Origin: a bacterium
GTDB taxonomy: Bacteria; Chloroflexota; Dormibacteria; UBA8260; Bog-877
Reading direction: 5' to 3'
Assembly: GCA_021791455.1 (NCBI GenBank)
Contig: JAJYWM010000406.1
Location: 1-5,154 of the forward strand
DNA length: 5,154 nucleotides
Position 1 is the stretch's first letter, and every line of letters begins with the position of its first letter. The notes beneath the pieces are model-generated. The model saw nothing but the letters and a program-made list of their open reading frames with translations. It searched no databases and was not told the origin of the DNA. A program made the translations under genes and the position numbers. Shown here one piece after another: positions 1 through 5,083 of this stretch.

Positions 1-31
1 AGCGAAGGGGATACCCACTTGGAGAATTCGA

Positions 32-1309
32 TCATCTGGTCAGCGGTGGGGGCAGGTTGACCGAACGTGGCAAAACGCGACCGAGGAACCGGGCCAATGC
101 CACCAGGCCGAGTGACACCAGAGCCCATATCAACCACATCGTGGGGCGCAGAAAGGAGCCCACCAAGAGGCCGCCCACGCTGGGCCCGATCAGGAGGCCC
201 ACCGACCAGGACAGGTTGAACGTCGCCATGTACCTGCCGCGGGCGGCAGGGGGGGCCATGTCGGCGACAAGTGGTCCGATGGTCGCGCTGAGCAAGCACT
301 CTCCGGACGCGAACGTCACAGCGAACACTCCGAGCCATGCGGCCGCCGCCAGGCCGTGTTGCAGGCTCGCGAACTCCCCGATCATCCAGGCCAGCGCCCA
401 CACCGTGGCGCACAGTGCCATGGTCTGGGTCCGCGGCAGTCGGCGGACGGCTCTAGCGATAGGCAGCTGAGCCAGCACTATGAAGCTGGTGTTGGCCGCC
501 AGCATCAGTCCGATCGCGGCTGTGGGGACTGCCAGAAACACCCGAGCGTAGAGCGGGACCGCACTGTCGAGCTGCGAGTAGCCGGATATCACCACCACGC
601 CGTTGAAGACCACCACCGCCATGAAGCGCAGGTCGCGCAGTACTGCCACATACCCCGACCTCTCGAGCGCATGTCTGGCGTGGCGTCCGGATGGGACCAT
701 GATGGCGGCCAGGGTGGCAAATGCGACAAAGGTCGCCGCGTCAATCAGGTACACGGCCGTGAACGTGTCTGGTCGACTGGTGGATACGATCACGCCACCG
801 AGGATGGCCCCCAGCCCTATCCCCAGGTTGTTGGCCGCATACTGCAGTGAGGCCGCGGATGTCCGCTGCTCCCTGGTGGTGATGGCCGCGAGCAGGGCGG
901 CGATCGCGGGGTAGTAGCATCCGGCGCCGACCCCGATCAGGGTCATCGCCCCAGCGGCCTCCGGGAGGTTCACCACGAAACCGAGGTACCCGAATCCCGC
1001 GGTCTGCAGCAGCAATCCAGCCAGGATCATCACCTTGGGACTGACGGTGTCGACCAGGGAACCCCCCGCGGCCGACATGAGCAGGGACGCCAGGGCGGAG
1101 AGGGACAGGATGCCGCCGACTATGGGGATGGGCAGGCCGCGGACCACATGTAGGTAGATCGATCCGTAGGGCATGACAAAGCCGTTTCCAAGCGCCGATA
1201 TGGCACCGCCCGCGACCACCACCCAGACTCGCGGCGGCAGACTGGGGCGCAGAGCGCTCAGGTATCCAGCGCTTGCCCGCGCGACGCCTCCGCCCAACTT
1301 CACAGCCAT
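32..1309 (-). CDS. MFS transporter, probable drug/metabolite exporter (DHA1-like)
   Basis: A 425-residue integral membrane protein of the major facilitator superfamily, which normally exports small molecules by proton antiport across the cytoplasmic membrane. Hydrophobic segments run through the whole protein in a 6+6 pattern, the first at about residues 28-48. After the second helix, residues 81-92 (GGSLVDTVSPKV) match MFS motif A (G-x-L-x-D-x-x-G-x-K). A basic cytoplasmic linker (about 207-229, ending in LRDLRF) separates the halves. The region 355-380 (AARGRY, then IGPSVGG) resembles the helix 10-11 region of DHA1 multidrug exporters. Length is normal for the family. The ATG start has a GAGGAG element only 3-5 bases upstream, slightly close but the best available. 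It lies downstream of and co-oriented with the small membrane protein gene, 265 bases away across a repeat-rich gap. The substrate cannot be told from sequence; sugar or metabolite export is equally possible. Confidence 0.9.
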   Translation of the reverse strand: MAVKLGGGVARASAGYLSALRPSLPPRVWVVVAGGAISALGNGFVMPYGSIYLHVVRGLPIPIVGGILSLSALASLLMSAAGGSLVDTVSPKVMILAGLLLQTAGFGYLGFVVNLPEAAGAMTLIGVGAGCYYPAIAALLAAITTREQRTSAASLQYAANNLGIGLGAILGGVIVSTSRPDTFTAVYLIDAATFVAFATLAAIMVPSGRHARHALERSGYVAVLRDLRFMAVVVFNGVVVISGYSQLDSAVPLYARVFLAVPTAAIGLMLAANTSFIVLAQLPIARAVRRLPRTQTMALCATVWALAWMIGEFASLQHGLAAAAWLGVFAVTFASGECLLSATIGPLVADMAPPAARGRYMATFNLSWSVGLLIGPSVGGLLVGSFLRPTMWLIWALVSLGLVALARFLGRVLPRSVNLPPPLTR

Positions 1310-1517
1310 CGTCTCCTCACATCGGCAGCGCTGTCCGGCAGGGCCGCGGGCGGTCGTGCCGGTGCCCCTCTTTCGAAGCGCGGCTGGTCATCGGATGATA
1401 CAGACGTTCGGGAACCACCATGGTCGATTCACGTTGCCCGTGGCATCGGTCGGACCGGGTGGCAGGCCCTGTCCGGTCGGCCTGATTGAAGGGCCGCCTG
1501 GGTGCTGGCGGGATGAG

Positions 1518-1573
1518 TCGTGCCCTGGGCAGGCGGTGCCACGGGAGGTAGTGCCCGAGGGCACTGGGCACGA
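1518..1573 (-). terminator. Nested inverted-repeat element after the small membrane protein gene (possible terminator)
   Basis: Starting one base past the minus-strand TAG stop at 1577-1575 is an 8-bp perfect stem, 1518-1525 (TCGTGCCC) with 1566-1573 (GGGCACGA). Inside it, 1550-1556 (AGTGCCC) and 1559-1565 (GGGCACT) form a second hairpin with a short loop. Its position fits a transcription terminator or 3' stabilising structure, but no U-tract follows, so intrinsic termination would be atypical. The rest of the 1310-1574 gap has no convincing gene: the open frame there on the minus strand is Arg/Pro-rich and starts inside the hairpin. A TATCAT at 1400-1395 (minus) could be a -10 box for the exporter, but no matching -35 is visible. 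Confidence 0.4.
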
Positions 1574-1574
1574 T

Positions 1575-1979
1575 CTAGGCCGGGTCGTCCTCGGCCAGCG
1601 CGGTGGCGTCCGCAGCGTGGACCCGGAACAGCAGCCGGTGCATCTGGCGGGTCAGCTGCAACCGCTCTTCCTCCAGGCGGTGGCGGCGTCGGGCCTGACG
1701 GATGAGGTGGAGGGTGCCGCCCGCGGCGATGCAGGCGCCGATGTCACTCGTGACGTTGGTGTAGTTCCCCCCGATCAGCTCGGCCTTGGCGCTGACCGCG
1801 ACGCCCACCAAGGGGAGAACCACCAGGTATATGCCGAGTGCCAAAAGAAAGAAGATGTGGGGCTTGCTGGAGAGAATTCGGGGCACATAACCAAGGGCCC
1901 GGTCCATCCGCGATTGGGGGGCGGCCAGGTTTGCGAGCGAGTCGAATTCGGGGCTGGGGGCGGGGTCGTGGTCGGACAT
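1575..1979 (-). CDS. Small two-helix membrane protein of unknown function
   Basis: A 134-residue protein I do not assign to a named family. The N-terminus (1-40) is soluble and polar, with two prolines and several Asp. Helix 1 spans about 42-63 (IFFLLALGIYLVVLP and onward). A short loop, about 64-77, contains Asn-Tyr-Thr-Asn. A second, weaker helix spans about 76-95 (DIGACIAAGGTLHLI). It is followed at once by a strongly basic stretch (RQARRRHR, 95-102) and an amphipathic, probably coiled-coil segment (102-120), then an acidic tail. The positive residues after helix 2 predict both ends in the cytoplasm. The layout recalls other short two-helix proteins with a cytoplasmic coiled coil (low-affinity iron permease-like or DUF1003-like), but no diagnostic motif supports either. 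Translation is well supported: a perfect AGGAGG (1990-1985) sits 5 bases before the ATG. It follows the phosphofructokinase gene by 123 bases on the same strand, and nothing notable is visible in that gap. Confidence 0.85.
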   Translation of the reverse strand: MSDHDPAPSPEFDSLANLAAPQSRMDRALGYVPRILSSKPHIFFLLALGIYLVVLPLVGVAVSAKAELIGGNYTNVTSDIGACIAAGGTLHLIRQARRRHRLEEERLQLTRQMHRLLFRVHAADATALAEDDPA

Positions 1980-2102
1980 GATGACCTCCTGGACGGGCTG
2001 GACGACATGGCGGCCGAGGACTCATAGAGCGGCAAGGTTGAGCTGATCTCGACCGCAGGCGGAGGTCATGGTAGTGAGCTCGGAGCGCGATGGGGGGCGG
2101 GG

Positions 2103-3185
2103 TCAGTAAAACACCTGAGCCAGGCGGTACAGCTCTTCGGGGACCCGTCTCTGCTCCTTCACGACCGTGGCCAGCCCGGTCACCGCAACGCCGTCGCCCC
2201 TCTTGACAGGGATAGAGCCGAATCCCGAGGCCACCACCAGATCGTAGGCAGCGGATCCGACCCTGGTCGCCCAGATTCTGTCGTAGGCCGTCGGAGCGCC
2301 GCCTCTTTGGGTATAGCCGAGGACGGTCACCCTAGTCTCGAACCCTGTCTCAACCTCAATGCGGTCCGCCAGCTGGGGCCCCAACCCGCGGCGACTGAGG
2401 AGGAGGTGGCCAAAGGCGTCGCGGGGCCCGTCCGTGGCCGGTTCCCCGGTGACTCCGCCGACACTGGCTCCTTCGGCAACAACCACGATGCTGAAGTCTC
2501 GGCCGCGCTCCCGCCGGCCGCGAAGGTGGGCTACGATCGCATCCAAATCCACCGGGAATTCGGGAATGACGATCAGGTCGGCCCCGCCGGCGAGGCCGCC
2601 CATCATCGCCACCCATCCCGTGTCGCGCCCCATCACCTCGACAACCATCACGCGATGGTGGGCGGCCGCGGTAGTGTGCAGACGATCCAAGGCTTCGGCG
2701 ACGATCGCGACCGCGCTGTCGAAACCGATGCAGTACTCGGTGCCCTGCAGATCGTTGTCCATTGTCTTCGGGACTCCCACCACCGGAAGTCCGCCGTCGG
2801 CCAGCGCCTTTGCCACTGAAAGGGTGTCGTCACCTCCCATAGCCACCAGCGCGTCCAACCCAGCATCCCGGAAATGGCTTGTCACCGCCGCCACGGCGGT
2901 TGGGTCTGACACGGGGTTCACCCTTGAAGTCCCAAGCAGTGTCCCCCCCACTGAGAGAACGCCGGAGACCTGATGCGCGTCCAGCGGCTGAACTCCGCCA
3001 GCGTTCACGAGCCCGGCCCAGCCATTGTGGACCCCGAGGACCTCGTGCCCGTCGGCCCACGCTCTCCGGGCCACCGCCCGGATCGCGGCGTTCAGGCCGG
3101 GCGCGTCCCCGCCACCGGTCAATATCCCAATTCGCATCCCTGAGTCTCCCGATCTCGCATCTTCGCCCTGAGCCATCTTGAGCAT
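2103..3185 (-). CDS. pfp: 6-phosphofructokinase, predicted pyrophosphate-dependent (PFK 'mixed' group)
   Basis: Cytoplasmic glycolytic enzyme that phosphorylates fructose 6-phosphate to fructose 1,6-bisphosphate. Family motifs occur in order: phosphoryl-donor loop GGGDAPG (24-30), GGTLLGTSR (80-88), GGDDT (117-121), PKTMDND (139-145) with catalytic base Asp143, MGRDTGW (185-191), IPE (207-209) and the sugar-phosphate motif GYTQRGG (290-296). Asp120 and Lys140 correspond to positions 104 and 124 of the E. coli enzyme, both Gly there. Asp plus Lys is the established signature of PPi-dependent enzymes, whose reaction is reversible. The C-terminal pattern VPEELYRLAQVFY also resembles actinobacterial PPi-PFK such as that of Amycolatopsis methanolica. 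The start is uncertain: ATG at 3185 has GGGAGG only 3 bases upstream, Met4 has it at 12, and Met17 (3137) has GGGAGA at 7 and begins MRIGILTGGG as relatives do. The first 16 residues look non-conserved, so Met17 may be the true start. It is transcribed divergently from the cupredoxin gene. Confidence 0.93.
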   Translation of the reverse strand: MLKMAQGEDARSGDSGMRIGILTGGGDAPGLNAAIRAVARRAWADGHEVLGVHNGWAGLVNAGGVQPLDAHQVSGVLSVGGTLLGTSRVNPVSDPTAVAAVTSHFRDAGLDALVAMGGDDTLSVAKALADGGLPVVGVPKTMDNDLQGTEYCIGFDSAVAIVAEALDRLHTTAAAHHRVMVVEVMGRDTGWVAMMGGLAGGADLIVIPEFPVDLDAIVAHLRGRRERGRDFSIVVVAEGASVGGVTGEPATDGPRDAFGHLLLSRRGLGPQLADRIEVETGFETRVTVLGYTQRGGAPTAYDRIWATRVGSAAYDLVVASGFGSIPVKRGDGVAVTGLATVVKEQRRVPEELYRLAQVFY

Positions 3186-3223
3186 AGCCCTCCCGTCGGG
3201 CCGGCGGATATGGCACGCCCCCG

Positions 3224-3235
3224 GGTGGATCCACC
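3224..3235. promoter_or_regulatory. Perfect 12-bp palindrome in the divergent promoter region
   Basis: GGTGGATCCACC reads identically on both strands. It lies in the 141-base gap between the divergent kinase and cupredoxin genes, about 40 bases upstream of the annotated kinase start. It could be a dimeric repressor or activator site serving one or both genes. I see no confident -35/-10 pair in either direction; TAGATA at 3288-3293, about 33 bases before the cupredoxin start, is a weak -10 candidate. The regulator is unknown and there is no second copy in the window. Confidence 0.3.
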
Positions 3236-3326
3236 TACGGCAGCCTGCGGTTACCCCCCTTATGCCGCTGCCCGGGCCGACTCAGGATAGATAGCAGCCA
3301 TCCGGGATTTAGCGAAGGAGTCGAAA

Positions 3327-4001
3327 GTGATCAGTGACAACCGGCGGCAGCTGGCAACCGAGGGACGTGAGCCGGGCATGTGGGTGCTCGGCGCGGCGAT
3401 CGTGGCCGTACTCATGTCCGCAGTCGTGCTGATCGGGGGTTATGCCTCCGGTTGGGGCGGCCACCTCAAGATCTCGCAGGCGGCGGTGCCCGCATCGGCG
3501 TCGACCGGGACGGCGGCCGCGACCCTCAACCTCTCCATCGTCACCGGGCAGATGATGGGCCAAGGGGCCCTCGGCCCGGCCTACGTGCCATCTGACTTCA
3601 CGGTTCCCGCCTATTCCACGGTCAAGGTTACGGTCACCGACTTCGACACCGCGACGCCACTGACAGGCGCTCTGGTCAAGTACTCCAAGGTGACGGGGAC
3701 GGTGGGAGGCACCATGCAGGTGCAGGGCATCAACCCGCAGGCTCCCAACACGACGGTCGGGGCGGTGCACACCATGAGTTACCTCGCCCCCACCCTGGTC
3801 GCCCACACCCTGACGATCCCTCAGCTCCACATCAACGTACCCATGGCGGGACAGTCCCGCATAACCTTCGTGATCCACACGGGCAAGCCCGGCTCCTATC
3901 AGTGGCAGTGCATGGACCCCTGCGGTAATGGCGCGGGCGGCATGGGTGCTCCGATGGGGATGCAGGGTTACATGGCTGGCACCATGACGGTGGCGGGTTG
4001 A
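3327..4001 (+). CDS. Membrane-anchored cupredoxin-domain protein with Met-rich C-terminus
   Basis: A 224-residue exported protein. One hydrophobic helix (about 18-39, WVLGAAIVAVLM and onward) after a charged N-terminus should act as an uncleaved anchor or signal peptide, placing the rest outside the membrane. A linker rich in Ala, Ser and Thr (51-66) leads to a beta-rich domain (about 67-223) with cupredoxin features: VPSDFTVPAYSTVKVTVT (87-104), a His in AHTLTIPQLHINVP (159-172), and a C-terminal ligand loop GSYQWQCMDPCG (189-200) followed by many Met (206, 210, 212, 216, 220) and GTMTV. His160 and Cys195 or Cys199 plus a Met are the likely copper ligands. Such proteins carry electrons or handle copper; which applies here is unknown. 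The spacing C195-x3-C199-x6-M206 equals that of the CuA centre of cytochrome oxidase subunit II, but the intervening CuA His is Ala203. The GTG start is supported by AAGGAG at 3315-3320, 6 bases upstream. A hairpin follows the stop. Confidence 0.87.
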   Translation: MISDNRRQLATEGREPGMWVLGAAIVAVLMSAVVLIGGYASGWGGHLKISQAAVPASASTGTAAATLNLSIVTGQMMGQGALGPAYVPSDFTVPAYSTVKVTVTDFDTATPLTGALVKYSKVTGTVGGTMQVQGINPQAPNTTVGAVHTMSYLAPTLVAHTLTIPQLHINVPMAGQSRITFVIHTGKPGSYQWQCMDPCGNGAGGMGAPMGMQGYMAGTMTVAG

Positions 4002-4029
4002 CCGCTGGCAAGCTCACCCTTCGCGACCG

Positions 4030-4065
4030 GGCCGGGGAGTCCTCTCTGGAGGCCGCTCCCCGGCC
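4030..4065 (+). terminator. Strong GC hairpin after the cupredoxin gene
   Basis: Two perfect 10-base arms, GGCCGGGGAG (4030-4039) and CTCCCCGGCC (4056-4065), flank a 16-base loop. The hairpin begins 28 bases after the cupredoxin stop and ends 22 bases before the preferred OsmC-like start. It is followed by TTCCCGTTT, only moderately T-rich, so it may be a weak terminator, an attenuator that lowers downstream expression, or a 3' mRNA-stabilising stem. A perfect stem here argues that this stretch is not protein coding. Confidence 0.55.
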
Positions 4066-4076
4066 TTCCCGTTTGC

Positions 4077-4081
4077 GAAGG
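4077..4081 (+). promoter_or_regulatory. Ribosome binding site that decides the OsmC-like start
   Basis: GAAGG lies 6 bases before GTG 4088. The upstream TTG at 3998 and the TTG at 4073 have no comparable site. It is a moderate SD match and supports the shorter reading of the OsmC-like gene. Confidence 0.45.
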
Positions 4082-4087
4082 CAGCCA

Positions 4088-4501
4088 GTGGATCCTGGGC
4101 CGTTCGTCTATCGGGTCGTCGCGAATGTGGCCAAAGGGGGTGCTGCTCGCGCCCGGGGCACCGGCTGGTCGATCGCTCTCGAGGCCGGCCAGGAGGACGC
4201 CGCGGGGCTGCCAGGACCGGCCGACATCCTGGCGACGGCGCTGGCCGCCTGCCTTTCCAAAAACGTGGAGCGATTCTCCAGGATCCTCGGATTCGACTAC
4301 CGGGAGGCGACAGTATCGGTGGAATTCGAGCGCCAGTCCTCGCCGCCGGTCATGATGCGCGCCAGCTACCTGGTCTTGGTCGATTCGGACGAGCCCGAGC
4401 ATCGACTGGCGCTCCTGCACCACAACATCCGCAAGTATGGAACGGTCACCAACACCCTCGCGGCGGCCGTTGAGCTGCAGGGGGACCTGCGTCGGCTGTG
4501 A
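4088..4501 (+). CDS. OsmC-like family protein lacking the second catalytic Cys
   Basis: From GTG 4088 the product is 137 residues, the usual length for small OsmC-like proteins. The family includes Ohr/OsmC thiol peroxidases, which reduce organic hydroperoxides in the cytoplasm. Visible features are an N-terminal beta region (FVYRVVANV, then RARGTGWSIAL), the helix LPGPADILATALAACLSKNVERF (41-63) with the first Cys at 55, a beta segment 74-98, and the C-terminal helix region HHNIRKYGTVTNTL (111-124). In Ohr/OsmC the second helix has a Cys (as in a CP-x-x-x-TL pattern); here the site reads KYGTVTNTL with no Cys, and Cys55 is the only Cys. A peroxidase cycle based on an intramolecular disulfide is therefore unlikely. 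The frame stays open back to TTG 3998, overlapping the cupredoxin stop, but that extension (30 residues, Arg/Pro-rich) contains a perfect hairpin and no family resemblance. It is co-oriented with the cupredoxin gene and convergent with the DUF302 gene. Confidence 0.85.
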   Translation: MDPGPFVYRVVANVAKGGAARARGTGWSIALEAGQEDAAGLPGPADILATALAACLSKNVERFSRILGFDYREATVSVEFERQSSPPVMMRASYLVLVDSDEPEHRLALLHHNIRKYGTVTNTLAAAVELQGDLRRL

Positions 4502-4522
4502 GGAGGGCGGCGAAGGGATCCC

Positions 4523-4933
4523 CTAGCGGGCCCCTGCCCGGTCCTCCCCGACAAGTGAACCCACTGCCGCTTCCACCCGCCGGGTCGCGTCGTCCATGAT
4601 CGGCTGCAGGCGGCTGTCCGGGGCTAGCTCTCTGATCACGGCGGGACGCAACACCACTACCTCGGACACTCCATTGGATTGCCGCACCACCACCGTGCAG
4701 GGCAGCATGACCCCAACCTGGGGCTCAACCGCAAGTGCCTCTGAGGCGAGCGTCGGATTGCAGATTCCGTAGATTCGATATGGCTCCATCGCCTGCTGCA
4801 GCTTCTCCTTGAGCACCCTCTGGACATCCACCGTGGTCAGCACGCCGAACCCCTGCTCTCCGAAGGCCGCCACGACTCTCTCACAGGCCCCCTCGAACGA
4901 CTCGCCCAGGGTCACAGTCGACACGAACTTCAT
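4523..4933 (-). CDS. DUF302 domain protein
   Basis: A 136-residue protein covering essentially one DUF302 domain. The N-terminal half (MKFVSTVTLGESFEGACERV, then GFGVLTTVDVQRVLKEKL) gives the beta-alpha-beta start. The diagnostic core follows: YRIYGICNPTLASEAL (52-67), with Cys58 in the G-x-C-N-P motif, and VGVMLPCTVVVR (73-84), with Cys79 in LPC. The C-terminus (108-130) is a helix. No signal peptide or membrane helix is visible, so it is probably cytoplasmic. The biochemical function of the family is not established; members are often found near sulfur, thiol or envelope redox genes, and the two conserved Cys would suit metal or thiol chemistry. The ATG has GGGAGGT (4945-4939, minus) 5-6 bases upstream, a strong site. 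It is convergent with the OsmC-like gene, 21 bases between stops. A short CGGGC/GCCCG hairpin at 4528-4541 lies inside the 3' end. Confidence 0.88.
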   Translation of the reverse strand: MKFVSTVTLGESFEGACERVVAAFGEQGFGVLTTVDVQRVLKEKLQQAMEPYRIYGICNPTLASEALAVEPQVGVMLPCTVVVRQSNGVSEVVVLRPAVIRELAPDSRLQPIMDDATRRVEAAVGSLVGEDRAGAR

Positions 4934-4992
4934 CTCAAACCTCCCGCGCTGTCAATTTGCCAACAGCGACCAAGCTCCCTGCTTCCTTGCCC

Positions 4993-5021
4993 CAGGGCCG
5001 GCTTGCGACCGCCCGGCCCTG
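4993..5021. repeat. 9-bp inverted repeat upstream of the DUF302 gene
   Basis: CAGGGCCGG (4993-5001) and CCGGCCCTG (5013-5021) are perfect complements around an 11-base spacer. The element lies about 60 bases upstream of the minus-strand DUF302 start and about 60 bases before a possible plus-strand start, so it could be an operator or a 5' leader hairpin. No T-tract follows on either strand, which argues against an intrinsic terminator. Confidence 0.35.
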
Positions 5022-5083
5022 CAGCCGCGCTCGGACCCCGTGCCCGGCCACCATCATCTCGCACCAAGTGGCGGAGGGCTGTG

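Noticed and set aside
1317..1571. 84-residue minus-strand open frame between the membrane protein and exporter genes
   Set aside because: Arg/Pro/His-rich with no domain character, no clear SD, and starts inside the inverted-repeat element; it reads as translated intergenic DNA.
1173..2027. 284-residue plus-strand open frame
   Set aside because: Antisense to the exporter start, the gap and the two-helix protein. Composition is typical of a GC-rich shadow frame, and it conflicts with genes that have SD sites and membrane helices.
2307..2973. Long plus-strand frames opposite the phosphofructokinase gene
   Set aside because: The opposite strand carries all PFK motifs; these frames are Arg/Ser/Pro-rich shadows.
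3309..3878. 189-residue minus-strand frame opposite the cupredoxin gene
   Set aside because: His/Arg/Gly-rich shadow. The plus strand has an SD, a membrane anchor and a cupredoxin domain.
21..4329. Recurring GAATTCG (near 24, 1873, 1944, 2558, 4322)
   Set aside because: Copies fall in different reading frames and contexts, mostly inside genes, with no shared flanks or regular spacing.
4515..4552. Palindromes between the convergent OsmC-like and DUF302 stops as a bidirectional terminator
   Set aside because: GGGATCCC (4515-4522) and CGGGC/GCCCG (4528-4541) are short, the second lies inside the DUF302 coding region, and no T- or A-tract accompanies them.
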